Positions 34,883 to 47,583 of a DNA stretch of 64,000 nt are shown here, in pieces; the first letter of the stretch is position 1; every line of letters begins with the position of its first letter. Under the pieces are notes generated by a model, which worked only from the letters and a program-made list of their open reading frames with translations, was not told the DNA's origin and did no database searches. The DNA is from Jackrogersella multiformis (taxonomy: Eukaryota; Ascomycota; Sordariomycetes; Xylariales; Hypoxylaceae). The stretch spans positions 992,001 through 1,056,000 of the forward strand of contig CADCXD010000006.1 of the NCBI GenBank assembly GCA_902806575.1. The letters are read 5' to 3'. The translations under genes were made by a program, and so were the position numbers.

Positions 34883-36866
34883 CTACTGGAAAGGGTTACC
34901 ATCTCGACCATCCAGAACGTACTCAGCACTATCACTGCCCGCAATATTCCCTGTGTCACTATTGAAATCAGACATCTTGTTCTTCCTAACGAGCCATCTA
35001 CCCCCTAAGAACTTACGAATGCACGGATCCGAAGGCTTGCGTTGCTTCGACTCATATGGTACCAACTTGGCATTGCTGCTGTCGATCGCGCTCACGGTGC
35101 AACCACACGCAAGACCGGGGATTCCCTTCTGACGTTGGACATCTTGGGCCATCATGTTCCATCGTCGGTGCTTACTACCAACGCTCTCGAACGATCTTCC
35201 AGTCTGTGTTCCTGTACCATGTTCATCAGCTTCGGCTGCTTCCACTTCTTCGGCTTCTCGTGGCAGCGGGCCGTTTAGTTGAGATTCAAGTATCAATTGC
35301 TGTTCATGGGGAGGACATTGTTCGCAAAGGCCATGTGCGTAACCGATATCGCGGAAGTACCAGATTCGACTTTTAGGTAAGAACATGCTGACACTGAGCG
35401 TGTGAACAGGGGCGTCACCAAATCTTTCATAATAGAAACCACCAGTTCTGTCGAGGTGGTCGAAATAAGCCTGGTGCTCCTTGCTACGGAAGAAATTCAG
35501 AGAGCCGATCTCAAAATTCGAGTAAAACTGGCAGTTATTGTACTCCCCATCACTCACGGCTTCGTTGGACCCAGTGCTTGGGCGGATGGTCTCATCGCGA
35601 TCCTCGGCGGTGTGCAACAACCAGTTGAAATCGGCATCTTTATCTATGAGCTCCTCATTTTGTTCGATAAACGTTTCGGTTCGTTCCCAGAGGGAAGGGA
35701 AAGATCGAGCATCGTCGAGGATGGCCATGTTGAACCCGTACACTAGGTTGTTGTCTTCCATGAACCGGAACACGTCATAATTGATATCGCAGTAAAATTG
35801 CACCTGTAGCGGAGTTGTCAGCTTCAGGCAAGGCGTGACGTGGACGTCAGTAGGGACAGGTTTGGGATTATCACCACGTAGACAAAAGCTAACTTACGCC
35901 AGGTTCGACTCGCCAGAACCAGTCATAGTTTGCAAGACGCTGTTCCGATGCAAAAATACCAGCATTCCAGCGGCACATGTGATGGTAACTTTGTAGCCAT
36001 GCCTTGCCGACGCCGATACCACCCATGAACTGACGGCCAACATCAAACCGAGTCACATCAATCCAAGACGGAATACTCCAGTGCTCCTCCGGTATACGTT
36101 CGAAATAACACTGGGAACTGGTCGCGTTAGAAACAGCCGCTTTGAACTCCTCGGTGAATTCCTCGTTATTGAAGAATACCCAATCGTACTGATGGGTTTC
36201 ACGCTCGTTGAAACGAGCTTCAACCTGAAGGATACTAGAGACCATGTCCTCAACCTCCTCGTTTCGTACTAGAGAGATGAAAGCAGCTCTTGGCCTCGTC
36301 TCTGTCAGTGCTAGAACCTGGTGCGCAGGTAGATCCTTCAAGTCTAGGATAGTGTTCTTTCGAAGCCACTGGATTGGGTGACCACTTTCGCCTGGAATAG
36401 TATATCCAGCAGGGGGGTGCGGCATAGGAGGAACGTAGGCATCGACGATAACAGTAACCTGACCAGTCGGCTTTCCGAGATCCTTACTATACAACCAACC
36501 TGCACCAATGAGAATGACGACCCAGCAGAAAATGACCGATTTTCGGAATGAGAGAGGCCTTTGAAATAATACAGTAGTATTAACAGATGGGTCATATCCG
36601 CGAATATGGGTGAAAGCCTACCTGACTCGGCGGGGCACGAACTTCCACCATAATTCTTGTATCTTGTTATAATGCGGCTCAACCGCGTCATCAGGAGGAC
36701 CTGCCTGAATAAGACTCTCGTCATCTCGTCGAGGAGTAAGGCCTAGAGAAAGGAGATCCTCATTCGATGAGCCCGACCACGATGAACCATGGCTTCTGCC
36801 GTTAGCTGGTCGAGCATTAAGTCCAGGGCCGCGACCACTCGCGCTACGTGGATAGGCCCTAGACAT
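34883..36866 (-). CDS. ktr4: GT15 alpha-1,2-mannosyltransferase (KRE2/MNT1-KTR family), 3 exons
   Basis: Exons on the minus strand are 36866-36622, 36558-35898 and 35803-34883, for 608 residues. Introns are 36559-36621 (GTAGGC donor) and 35804-35897 (GTAAGT donor, CTACAG acceptor). It is a type II membrane protein: an 80-residue Ser/Pro-rich cytosolic part, a signal anchor at about 88-105 (SVIFCWVVILIGAGW), then the lumenal GT15 domain. Landmarks are RPRAAFISLVRN, YDWVFFNNEEFTEEF, the HWSIPSWID block, a Cys-Arg-Trp-Asn motif (HHMCRWNAGIF), YDWFWRVEPGVQFYCDI, where the Glu of VEPGV is the presumed catalytic or metal-site residue, and the YGFNMAI segment. The enzyme adds alpha-1,2-mannose to O- and N-glycans in the Golgi using GDP-mannose. 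About 130 residues beyond the domain form an extra Glu/Lys-rich tail. The KTR4 symbol is a best guess within the family. Confidence 0.9.
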
Positions 36867-37760
36867 ATTGAATTTGATCTGCGTTTTGGCACATCAGCAA
36901 GCATTAGTGAAAATACGGGACGACATGGAGCCAAGGGGAGGAAAAATTAGGAGAGTTCAGGCTATACGAAGGAGAAAATGACGCGTGGTGCGACCGTGAT
37001 GCTGATGTAGGGAAGCTTACCAAAGGCACTTCAAAATGTGGCCGGTTGGGAATTTAAAGAACGGGAGACGCGAAATAGAAGTCTGAATGAACGGGAGTGC
37101 AATAAATGCGACAGGATCGTGAACGATTGTGAAAAAGTTGTCATAAAAGACGGTGTTTAGGTGCAGTAGAAACGAACTGGGGGAAAAAAAGGAGTGGAGT
37201 TTGGACGAAAAGGACGGTGAGTTGTAGTTGAAGTTGGGAAGGTTTTTTGTTATTTTCCCGTGGGTGTGGGCGGCGGGATTACAGTAGTTAGTGTTGTTTC
37301 AGAGAGGACATACTGTACCTACTACGGCTCGCCTGAGATTGGAAGTCGTGGATTGCTTTGGTAGCAACCCGGGGGCAAACAAACAACCTTAACAGAGCTT
37401 GGTTCCTTATCATAGGTCGCCGGCGGGGGGAAGCTACCCGATAATAGGAGGTCATACGCGACTTCCTCAGGAAGCGACACCGACCCGGGCTTCACCTGCC
37501 ATTCACCTGCCACCCGTCAACCTGTCACCTGGCCATCATCCCAAGTCAGATCACGCACGCCAAACATGGAGCTGCCTTATAATTCATTGGATACCAGCAT
37601 CTGAGGTTGTCAGGCATAGATTCAAGCTATGATACAAGCAGGTAATAGGTCAATTAAGAGGCCGTGTGTGAGCTAGTACATACGTCGGGAAAACCTATCC
37701 ATAACTGAACGCCCTCCCCTTACCCACTGAACTCCCCCTTTGGTAATAGTAGCAAATCAT
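36867..37760. other. Intergenic region upstream of the mannosyltransferase
   Basis: About 0.9 kb with the promoter of the mannosyltransferase gene and the 3' flank of hir1. No gene recognised. Confidence 0.6.
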
Positions 37761-40700
37761 TTATGTGTCAACCGTCATCGCGTCGCTAGTTAAGTCATCC
37801 TCTAGCGTGAGGTCGAGCACTCGTGCGTATTGTACAGTCAGGCGTTGTAGTTCCCTAAATTTACCTGGGCGATAGTTAGCATCACTGACGACATCTAGTA
37901 TGGTAGTGCAATCACGACCGCGACAAAGGTCACTTACCTAGAATCATCACGACTCCTTTCAGAAGCTCCTTGCGATCCCAGCCACAGATGTCTTCCTCTT
38001 TGCTGTGCCACCCCTTGCCGGCTGTGTCGCCTTCCCCCTTTTTGTCTTGCAATACCCCGCCTAGCAAGCTGTTGAGAAGTTCTTCCACCTTCCCCCGGTG
38101 GCCTTCCGCCCCGATCCGTTTCGCATACATGAAGAGGTACAGGCGGAACTCCTCCTTCGAGCCCAGCTGCAAGGCTCCGGCGATACGGTTCTCCAGGTGG
38201 GCGATGCTAACGCTGGACTCGAAACTCTCGAAACCGTCCCTCGACAGCAAGGTCTTGATCAGGCGCTGAAGCGTGTATGCTCTCCCCTTCAGCAAAAACT
38301 CGTTTGTCGTGTGCCGCTCCAAGAACGGGATGATGCCGGCTGAGGCTGTGGCTCCGTCACTCTGCCCGTCTTTAGGAGTTACGGATCCAACTGCCGTAGA
38401 CTGTAGAGCCCCGACCGAGGAATCATTGCTGTTCCAGTACTGGCTGCCCACGGCCCACCAGGATTCGGAGAGCCGTTGCCAGGAATACATGGTGGAAGAA
38501 TAGTAATATCCGTCTCCATTGGTAAGGGTGATGACGATGTGGCCGTTGGAGTTTAGATGCGCGGAGGTGACGCCAGGAGCTGGCATAGCACTATGCGTCT
38601 GGAGGGAGCTGATAGCAATCTCCAGTACAGGAGCAAGGGATACCGGAGGGTGAGGCGAAGAAAGTGTATTAATATTCCAAACGTGACACATACCAACGGC
38701 CGTAATGCAAAGTAGCCACCAATCGCGACATTCTAAAATCACCGGCTGGGATTCCAGCACCATGGCATTTATAAGTCGACGACCGGCCGGCGTCCACGTA
38801 TATAGGCTACCGTCCTCGCACGCCGCAGCCCATAATCTCCTGCTGCCCGTTACGAGGACGATGGCGCGAGGGACATAATCCTGCCAGAGCAAGGTACCGT
38901 GCTTCGAAGCTGTGATATGTGATGGATCCCTAATCGACACCGGATTCTTTGCTTCTAAGATGACATTTTCAGACACCTTCGACGTCTCCTCCAAGCTACC
39001 CTCTTCAAGCAGAACACCCCGTTCGAGAGGACGCACAATATGTGATCTTACCTTGGGAACTGACAAGCGAACTTGGGAGACGGCAATAGAGGGGTTAAGT
39101 ACTGCTGGCCGCAGAAACTCGGGAGTCGGTACAAGACCATGTTGAGGAGGCTCGAAAGCCGCAACCTCAAGGCCTTCAGCGCCATTCCGCATTATAGCCC
39201 TCGGTCCGGATGCCGCTCGTTTGCTCGGATGTTCTTCATCCTCTTCGCCTTCAATCACAATCGCTTTCCTTTTGTTGCCCAGCAACATAGATGCTAAACC
39301 ACCCTCGGGGAGCCCGTCGTACGGTTTCGAGAGGTCTAATATCGTCTGTGGCGCGTCGTTTTGTGCGGTTTTCGAGGAACTAGATCCAACCAGTTGGCTT
39401 TGGGGGAGTGACGATTGGCCGGTGCCGGATGACGAGATGAGCATTGGCGCTACCCTTTTCTTCCCATCCTTGGTGATTGTTACACGTGACTTCAGCTCAT
39501 TCACCCGCTGGGCAGTTTTATCAGCTGACTCTTCTTCAGGAACAGTCTTGTCCTTCTCCGGCTGGATATCTGTTTGACCATTAGTTGATGGTGCCGGTGC
39601 CGGTGCTGGTACCGGTGCTGGTACGGCTGGTGTCGAGGTGCTGTTCTTGACACCATTCGTTGTAGGTGGCGCATCTTTCGGAAGCGGGTGAAAGTCGCCC
39701 ATGAGAGCCCCCATTCTCGACTCAGCACCTCTCCTCTCTCCTTCCTTGCTGTGGTTTTCTAGCTGAAGTCCATCAACATCTTCAGCAATGCCCATAGCTT
39801 TCCTCGAGGCCCCATACTTAGAGAGAGCCTTGTCGGTCTCCTCTAGATTGGCCACCCATCCTAATTCCCCGGTCTCGAATTTGACAGCGACAATGCCGCC
39901 GTCGAGACTTGAAGCGAACAATGTTTGTCCATCCGGGGTCCAGGCGAGGTCCGATATCGATTTTGCTGCCAAGTCCTGTAATATTACCACAGGTCTTGAT
40001 GTGTTTGTGTTCCAGACACTCAAGGTCTTGTCCTGGCCGGCTGATGCTATCACCGTTACTAAGGCACCTCCCGAGTGTCCATTAGCCGCTCCATTTTCCA
40101 TCGGTTTCTTAGTGTGGAACAACCTAGGAGAAAACATGCAGACTTCTGTTGGACCTTCATGGCCGATCAGGTTGATCTCGCTATCCCATCTTGTTCGCTC
40201 AATTATGGCAACTGAGCTTACAGGGCCATTGACAGCATTAGCTGCCGCAATGTGGTTACCATCCGGAGACCACGAACATCTTCTGAAATACGTAGTTAAG
40301 GGGGAGGACTTGAACGGGGAGCTGATAGTGGTCTCGAGCTGGAAGTTATTCACCATATCGTGTTGAGTGGCATTAGGCGCAGGGGAGGTGAAACGGAAAA
40401 TCTTGATAGTTCGATCGTCACTCGCAGTCGCAAAGAATTTATTAGCAGGGTCGAATGTAATCCCCTTGACATGGCTTTGATGGTTTCCTAGCACCTTGAG
40501 CTTTTCGAAAGTATGCCCCGACCAGATAACAACCTTGGAATCTAGGCCCACAGAAACAAGTATGGAACCATCATGAGACCAAGCTAGATCTTGAACATCA
40601 TTGTCGTGTCCTATTAATCGCCTCGAAGTCTTCCAATTCTCGACAGGAGGTGGCTCATTCGTTCCGAAAGGGGCGATGGCAGGTGGTCCACTCTCAAGCT

Positions 40701-41116
40701 GATATATACATATGATTTTATCATCTGCTCCGGACGCCAGATAACGGCAGTTGGGTGAGAATCGCACAGAGTGTATGGTGCCAAGATGATGGCTCATGTG
40801 GCAGAGCTGTCTCGGCTTCGTGTAAGTGGGATCGTCGGCATTGTAGATGGATTCTGTCGACCAAACTCGGACGTGGCCATCTAAGCGACCAAAGCATTAG
40901 CGCAAACAATGGCAGAAATGACTCAGCATTGTCCAAGACTTACCTCCACCAGCAGTCGCGAGTCTCTTGCCATCCGGCGATATATGGCAGCTGTAGACCT
41001 CGAAGTCTTTTTGTTCGCCTTCGGAGATAGTCAGCTTTTTTTTCATCTAGGAATTCCATCGGCAGCGGAGAGTTCGTACCTTTATGGCTTAGCCACGATG
41101 GTTTAATGATGCGCAT
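37761..41116 (-). CDS. hir1: Hir1, WD40 subunit of the HIR histone chaperone complex (4 exons)
   Basis: Exons on the minus strand are 41116-41080, 41018-40944, 40880-37938 and 37864-37761, for 1052 residues. Introns are 41019-41079, 40881-40943 and 37865-37937, the last with a GTAAGT donor and a GCTAAC branch. The protein starts MRIIKPSWLSHKG-EQKDFEVYSC and carries about seven WD40 repeats in its first 350 residues (for example GTIHSVRFSPNCRYLASG, VQDLAWSHDGSILVS, FFATASDDRTIKIF, SISDLAWTPDGQTLF). A Pro/Ala-rich disordered part follows, then the B-domain-like ISSSGTG region and a C-terminal HIRA domain (VTGSRRLWAAACEDGSLYTWTP). The last exon supplies KFRELQRLTVQYARVLD. Hir1 deposits H3-H4 on DNA independently of replication and represses histone genes. 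The length matches fungal Hir1. Confidence 0.96.
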
Positions 41117-42352
41117 GGTGTCTCGGTGATTGGTATTGTAATGCGCATGTCGGCATAAGGTTGAGGTAAATAGAACAATAGGTGAGCTCAAGAATAATGA
41201 AATGAAGAATGAAAATAGATGCGCGTGTGCTAAAAAAAGTAGCAATCAAATGTTAGTTTGAAGAGTCTAAGAGTTCTAACCCACGCGACGCGGCACGAGT
41301 CTAGGTACACATCGATTTATTAAAATAAAAAGGTTTACATAATCATTTTACTCCACACTACCTAGGTAGTCATCCTAGCACCTAGGTAGTACATGGTATC
41401 TATTAGGTAGCACAGTAGGTAGCACAGTAGGTAGCACACTGTGCCTCAACGTCACTCTGTCCTTGCCGGGATTATTGATGACTAACCTGGTGTATTTCCT
41501 GACCCACCTTAGGTAAGATACTCAATTATTACATTTTGTCCTTAAAGAGATATCTATAATTCAAGGCAGAAACCACAAGAGTCTCAAGTTCAGTCCGATG
41601 TGTAGATATTACTAGAACCTAAGGAACTCAATGTTGGTTTGTTAGTGTTTCTACAAATGATCAGGGGTCACAGGCCACAAGAAAGATTGACATCCCTTGC
41701 TGGAAAAAATTCGAGATAGGCAGTATTTAGGTAGTTAGTCTGACTTGCTTCTAACATCACTCGAGGGAACACAAAACGGTTTAAATCCATTAATCAGGAA
41801 GGCAACGATTCTCAATTGATCTACCTCCATGCCATGCGAGGGCAAATGCATCATCTCATCAATACCCTCAGCCAGTAACTAGTTCAGACGTAAGGAAAAA
41901 CGAAAAGAAAGGGAAAAGCAAGAAAAGAAAATACAGTGCGGAAGAAGATAGTCCTAAGGCTATCGCACTGTAGCAGAGCATTTGCTGCCTGCAGAAAAAA
42001 GGACTAATCTCATGCGTAGTTCCTGTTTCCCTCCTGACTCCTCTCGAATGCCAAGTCCCCCTTCCAACGCCCCGTAAAACCACTGTCCATATGCTGCGTA
42101 GGTTGCGAAAACATTGGAGAAATGAGAAGGCTAGAGCTTCCCCTTGCAAGCGACCCATTCTAGAAGTGGCGTACATCGAGGATTTCGGAATAGGAGCGCA
42201 TTTAATCGTGGTGCTGCGTAGTTTGTATCCGTGATAAATACCTGAGTCGCCGTATCCTGAAAGTCAAGAATAATGCTCGGTTCTAATAAGCATATTCACT
42301 GTTTCAGATGAGTCTTGTTGTACCCCATCCGCTAGACAGGACCGGGTGTCAC
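41117..42352. other. Intergenic region, no gene recognised
   Basis: Holds ACCTAGGT copies near 41358 and 41377 and a 12-bp tandem repeat at 41404-41439. The minus-strand frame 41868-42176 lacks motifs and is not called. Confidence 0.6.
41404..41439. repeat. Three 12-bp tandem repeats
   Basis: TAGGTAGCACAG occurs twice, followed by a third copy ending in C. Confidence 0.9.
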
Positions 42353-43549
42353 TCAAGCATATCCGTTACTTCCATGGCGGCCCGGGAGGCGATGGAGATC
42401 ATTGAAGTAGGGATGATGGCAAGCTTGCTTGGCGGATATACGACCGGCAGGGTCGTAGACGAGCAGAGCCTCCAATAGGTCTAGACCGTTCTCGTCGAGG
42501 TTCGAGCATAAGCTGTGCGAATAATCACGTATCCACTTCGGGAAGGACGCCTTAAAGTCAGGGTAGGAGGTTACACCGGGCCATACGTCCTCAGTAGGCG
42601 TTCCCAGCAGACTGTTAAGAAGATGTAAGCAAGATTTGCACAGTTAGGCTAGAAAATGAGCAACGTACCGGAAAGTCTTGAAGATCTGATCGATCTCCGA
42701 GTCGCCAGGGAATAACGGCTTTCTCGTACACATCTCGGCGAAGATACATCCCACGGACCACATGTCAACACCTGTGGAGTACTGTCGACCGCCGAGCAAG
42801 ATCTCAGGAGCACGATACCAGAGGGTGACGACTTCGTGGGTATAAGTACGAAGGGGAACGCCAAACGCACGCGCCAGACCGAAATCAGCGAGCTTCAGGT
42901 TTCCATCACGATCGATCAACAGGTTCTGAGGCTTCAGATCTCGGTGCAGAATTCGGTGGCTATGACAATAACGAATTCCCTCGCAGAGTTGACTCATGAA
43001 CCGACGGACCATACTCGTACCAAGTCCAAGACGTCCTAACTCCGGGCCGGCACCGTCAGGTAGAGCCTTGCCGCGACCACCATCGCTAACAGGAAGCGCC
43101 TCCATGTATTTCTTCAAGTCGAGGTCGAGGAATTCAAAGACCAAATAAAGCTTGTGCCCCTCGGCGTGAACGATGTTAAATAGTTTGACGATGTTGGGGT
43201 CGCGCATTTCCTTGAGCAGGGAGATTTCGCGGATGGCAGTGCTAGGGACACCCTCATCCTCCGACTCAAGACGGATCTTCTTCAATGCGACGATACGGCC
43301 ACCGTTGGATAGATCTCGAGCTTTGTAGACGACACCGTAAGTGCCTAGACGCGAATAAATTATTAAATTAGCAAATAGAAAGTTTTAGTACGGATAGAGG
43401 ATTAGGATGGTTCGATCCCAAGTACATAAAGCAGGTAGCAATCAGATGATATAGACAGGCAAGAAACAAGGGTGACGATATGACTACCTATGTAGGGAGA
43501 GATTCAACATACCTTCGCCAATCTTCTCGAGCTTCTGGTAGTTCTCCAT
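42353..43549 (-). CDS. cdc2: Cdc2/Cdk1 cyclin-dependent kinase (3 exons)
   Basis: Exons on the minus strand are 43549-43513, 43344-42669 and 42611-42353, for 323 residues. Introns are 43345-43512 and 42612-42668 (GTATGT and GTACGT donors). Residues 1-16 read MENYQKLEKIGEGTYG, with the inhibitory phosphosites Thr14 and Tyr15. PSTAIRE is at 46-52, identifying a cyclin-binding cell-cycle kinase. The catalytic loop is HRDLKPQN, the metal motif DFG, and the activation segment RTYTHEVVTLWYRAPEILLG includes the activating Thr. An insert of about 20 Gly/Pro-rich residues between the hinge region and the next helix is commonly seen in filamentous-fungal Cdc2. The kinase drives G1/S and G2/M in the nucleus. 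Further regulation by Wee1 and Cdc25 is expected from the Thr-Tyr pair but not visible in sequence. Confidence 0.96.
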
Positions 43550-44459
43550 TTTTGCGGATGGCTACCACTGTAATGAATTGAACTGGGTTGAAGGAGCGTA
43601 AGAAAGAAAGAAAGAAAACTGGGATTGGCGGGATTGGTTATGTGGTTTAGTGGAAAGTTCAAGTTCAAATGCAACAGTACCAGGCAGGTAAAGTAAAAAC
43701 AGGTAAAGTTGAAGTTGAATTTTTTGGTTGCTATTTACTTGGTGTTAGGTGGTGGCGGTTGGGGGGTAACGCCAGGAAAACGAGGGGCAATATTTCCAGG
43801 GGAACAGGGGAAGTGGGAGGAAAACTTCAGTGCGATCGATCTATTATTATTACTGTAGAGTGATCCCAGCTGTCGATGATGGTAGGAGAGCGGACAGATT
43901 TAATTCTGTGCGATCTCGCAGGTCGGTCAAAAATCCATTGGGTCGGGTAGATGTGTTGAGCGCTTTCACGATTTCGAGTTTGCTACAGGAATCCGTGAAT
44001 TCGTTAGCAGCAAAAAAAAGAAATTTAAGAATTTGCACTGCTGAGTGATGAGATGGTTTGTGGTTGTTTTTCCAGCATTAGGCTTTAGATAAATATAAAC
44101 AGTAAATTGACCTCTGATACGCGCCAGTTTGTGGCTAGCAAGGTTTATCGCGTTTGTGGCTTGGAGGAAAGCGCTAAGGTTGCTCACCCTCTACACCCTA
44201 GCACCTACCTAGGTACGTGATTACCTAAACACCAGGTGGTATATCTGATATCTGAGTTATATCTTATCGCCGAAAAAGATACTTACCTTATACAACATTC
44301 AATTTGCACGATATCAATGAGTACCGAGGTATTCTTTCAACTCATTCTCTACCCTTTATACACAATATTTTCTAGAAATCCTCTAGAACAGAGAATATTA
44401 CGTATCTCTACAGCACTAGAATGACTTAGTACGAGACACATATAAATTATCTACCCGCT
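43550..44459. other. Divergent intergenic region between cdc2 and the AlkB-like gene
   Basis: About 0.9 kb serving as promoter for both genes. No coding frame is credible. One ACCTAGGT copy lies near 44208. Confidence 0.6.
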
Positions 44460-45568
44460 ATGACGCTTGACCTCACCAGCCTAGACGCTCATGAGCAACC
44501 TGATCATGAGCTAAAGGCCATTTGGAAGAAATACTCCAGGACCGATCATGCGGATTTCATTAACCACCCTGATATAGATGAATTAGACCCTACGAAAGAC
44601 GTGGGTGAATTCAATCTAGCAGGACATATCCCTAGCGAAAGGCTTGTGAGCTCATTCAAGCAACTCGAGGGTGTGAGTTGGGATGAGAACCAGGTGTTTC
44701 AAGATGCCCCTTTCTATTTCCATCCATTACTCCCAGGCAAGTCTATAATCAATCCCTTCAACGGCATATCTCATAATATAGCATAGGCTTGCTCATATTT
44801 CCTTCTCTGATACCCCCGAGCACGCAAAAGGCACTATTATCGCGCATGGTTCATAGGGATCTAAGCAACCCTGCTCACAAGACTAATCTACATCCCCACT
44901 ATGATCTTCCATATCGAAAAGAAGAATATAAGGAGAATGACACCGCTCGTTCTTTCTTCTCTTATTCTCCGGAAGCATCAGCAAGATTCGTGCCGAAGGA
45001 CCCAACCATACACAAGCCCCTATCCATCAAACAAGTTCTGGAGCGGCGACTGTCCTGGGTAACATTAGGAGGTCAATACGACTGGACCAATAGAGTATAC
45101 CCTAATCAGTCCCCTCCTGGGTTCCCCAGTGATATTGCTACTTTGCTTCAGACGCTGTTTCCGGATACCCTTGCTCAGGCTGCCATTGTTAACTTCTATA
45201 CCCCAGGAGATACGATGATGATGCATAGGGACGTGAGCGAGGAATCTGACAAGGGCCTCGTAAGTCTTAGCATCGGGTGCGATGCTCTATTCATGATCGC
45301 GCCCAACGACCACGCGAAACAAACCATTCCGAAAGACGGAAGAACATCTGAAAAGCCGTATCTCCTTCTTCGACTACGGTCTGGTGATGCTATTTACATG
45401 ACCCAGGAATCACGCTACGCCTGGCATGGCGTACCTAAGGTCCTCAAAGACACTTGCCCGGATTTCTTAGCCGACTGGCCGGCGGAAGAAGATGACAAGT
45501 TCCAGGAATGGAAGGGGTGGATGCGAAATAAGCGCGTCAACTTGAACGTCAGGCAGATGAGAGATTGA
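44460..45568 (+). CDS. AlkB-like Fe(II)/2-oxoglutarate dioxygenase (2 exons, GC-AG intron)
   Basis: Exons 44460-44736 and 44787-45568 give 352 residues. Intron 44737-44786 starts GCAAGT, the standard GC-type donor, and ends CATAG. It joins FHPLLPG to LLIFPSLIPP in the frame the family requires; no GT donor gives this. The C-terminal double-stranded beta-helix has the iron ligands in MMHRDVSEES (His, Asp) and YAWHGVPKV (His), and the 2-oxoglutarate-binding Arg in RVNLNVRQMRD. The segment AAIVNFYTPGDTM is the AlkB nucleotide-recognition lid region. This is the AlkB/ALKBH1 group, which removes methyl groups from DNA or RNA by oxidation. The N-terminal 90 residues are polar and helical. Substrate choice and location (nuclear, mitochondrial or cytosolic) are not visible. 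Confidence 0.92.
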
Positions 45569-45839
45569 ACTTGCTTAGGAGGCGCCCGAGGGTTGCTAAC
45601 ACCTATATCCAAGGCCAAAAGTGCGACATCTTGAATCTTCTAGGAAGATTACAGCCATATAAAAAAATTATTTGCAATTATACCAACTCAGAACACACTA
45701 CGTTAGACTACGAGAGAATCCGTGTCAATACGTAACTACAGATTGACTGTGATTTCTCGGCATGCATATATTCGATTTAGACATGTATATACATACGTCT
45801 CTCCTTTTGCTTGTATTTCTGCCACTATCACTATGTTCT

Positions 45840-47583
45840 TCAAAAGGCCTTTACTTTACCCTCGGCTCTCAGCTGATCATATCGCAACACGCTTTGCAAC
45901 AAGACCTCCGCTCCTATGGCGCACTCTTCGGGACTAGTATACTCCTCTGGGTTATGACTTACCCCATTCTTCGACGGAACGAAGATCATACTCGTCGGGC
46001 ACCGCCGGCTGGTATATACGCTGTCGTGCCCGGCTCCGCTCGTCATATCCCGGACCAGGCTGCTACTGCCGGTTACGGCCTCAGCAGACGCCCGAACAGC
46101 GGCGACACAGTCCGAGTTAAATATCGTAGCGGGGGAGACGAAATCAGTCTTCCACTCAACGCTAAGCGGCTTTCCCGGAGTCGAGTGCGCGAGGAGTCCG
46201 TCGATGTCCTCGCCCGCCGCCAGCTTGGCGAAATCCCGCTTCAGATCCCCCTCTATGGCTTCGACGGTAGCATCGACCGGACTGCGGATGTCGAGCGTGA
46301 ACTGCACGTGACCTGGGATCGTGTTCGTGCTGCCGGGACTAAGTGTCAGTATGCCCGTCGAGGCAAGGCCGGAATGCGCAGTTGCTACGCGGTGCGCATG
46401 TACGATCAAGCGTGCCGCTAGGAGCATCGCGTCGGCACGGCTATTGAAGGGCGTAGTTCCGGTGTGCGCGTCTAGCAGATCGCCATCCAGTCAGTATCAA
46501 ATATGTTATGAACTCTTCGCTTGGAATAGGCAATGTGGCAATACCTCGTCCATGAACGTCAATCGTATACCACTTGTAAGATTGAACCCCCTTCACGACT
46601 CCCACTTTCTGCTGCTCCGATTCTAATATCGGTCCCTGCTCGATATGAAGTTCGAAATGCGCCGCCATGGGCATGCTTCGGTAACTAGCTGGTGTCGTGC
46701 CAAGATACCCGATCCTTTCTAGTTCAGTTTTCATCGTCGCTGTCCCACCACCCACCTCTTGCAGGTTATGGGCACGGTCGAGAGGAATGTCTTCCGCCCA
46801 TACCCCTGATGACACCATACTAAGCGGAAAGCGCGCGCCTTCCTCACTATTTCCATATGTTAATCCAGCATCAATGTGAAAAATCTACAACAGTCCGAAG
46901 TAGCGGCTCCGACTATTAGGGACAGGACGTACTTGGTCCAATTCACAACTCCTACTGGGAACTCTGTCTCCCAATGATGGTCTTGCAGCACTTTGAGCAT
47001 CTCGATACCAGCCTGGACACCTAGGATCCCGTCATACCGACCACCGGTGGGCTGCGTATCGAGATGGGACCCTACAAACGTGGCCGGTCCTTCGCGGCGA
47101 CCGGGGCGCACAGCGAAGATGTTTCCCATAGCATCGATGGTGATATTGCACCCCAAAGCCGTGGTTGTCTCCACGAACCAATCTCGGACCTGCTTGTCCG
47201 AGTCATTCAGCGCAAGCCTCACCATGCCCGTCTCAGTCGCCGCACTAGAATAGCACAGGGCTAGTATAAGCACACAACCACTAAAAAATGTGAAGGGTTT
47301 CCTGAAAGACTTACGTTCCCCATCGCTTTCCCGTTCCAAAGGAGCAGGTCTCATGTAATGTATCCATTAATCTACCTCCTTGCACCTTCAGGGCCTTAAA
47401 ATCTCCATTTTTGCCAGTCATTGTGCCGGTGCTGAATCGTCGTGATGTACTAAATGGAGAGTTGTGTAGCGTCTCTGCTGGTAAGGGAAATGACGAGCCT
47501 ACTATAATTTGAGACCTCGTTGTTGTTGTTAAACGACTTATATAGTTGTGTCTGATAAAGGGGCGGCGTATTACAGAAGCCAT
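45840..47583 (-). CDS. M20 family amidohydrolase (N-carbamoyl-amino acid / beta-ureidopropionase type), 4 exons
   Basis: Exons on the minus strand are 47583-47315, 47244-46933, 46846-46545 and 46471-45840, for 504 residues. Introns are 47245-47314, 46847-46932 and 46472-46544. The metal-binding motifs are in order: GSHLDTQPTGGRYDG (His, Asp), NEEGARFP (Glu-Glu), FELHIEQGP (His), then the dimerisation-domain DAHTGTTPF and the closing SGAGHDS (His-Asp). This is the di-zinc carbamoylase branch (hydantoinase-type N-carbamoyl-L-amino acid hydrolase, allantoate amidohydrolase, yeast Pyd3), which releases ammonia and CO2 from N-carbamoyl compounds in pyrimidine or purine breakdown. The first 55 residues are rich in Arg, Ser and Thr with few acids (MASVIRRPFIRHN), which could be a mitochondrial leader. 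An internal Met at about residue 55 is the alternative start. Substrate assignment within the branch is not certain. Confidence 0.9.

Noticed and set aside
39788..40366. 192-residue plus-strand frame
   Set aside because: Antisense of hir1 WD40 repeats.
45762..46421. 219-residue plus-strand frame
   Set aside because: Antisense of the M20 amidohydrolase exon, which carries the metal-binding motifs.
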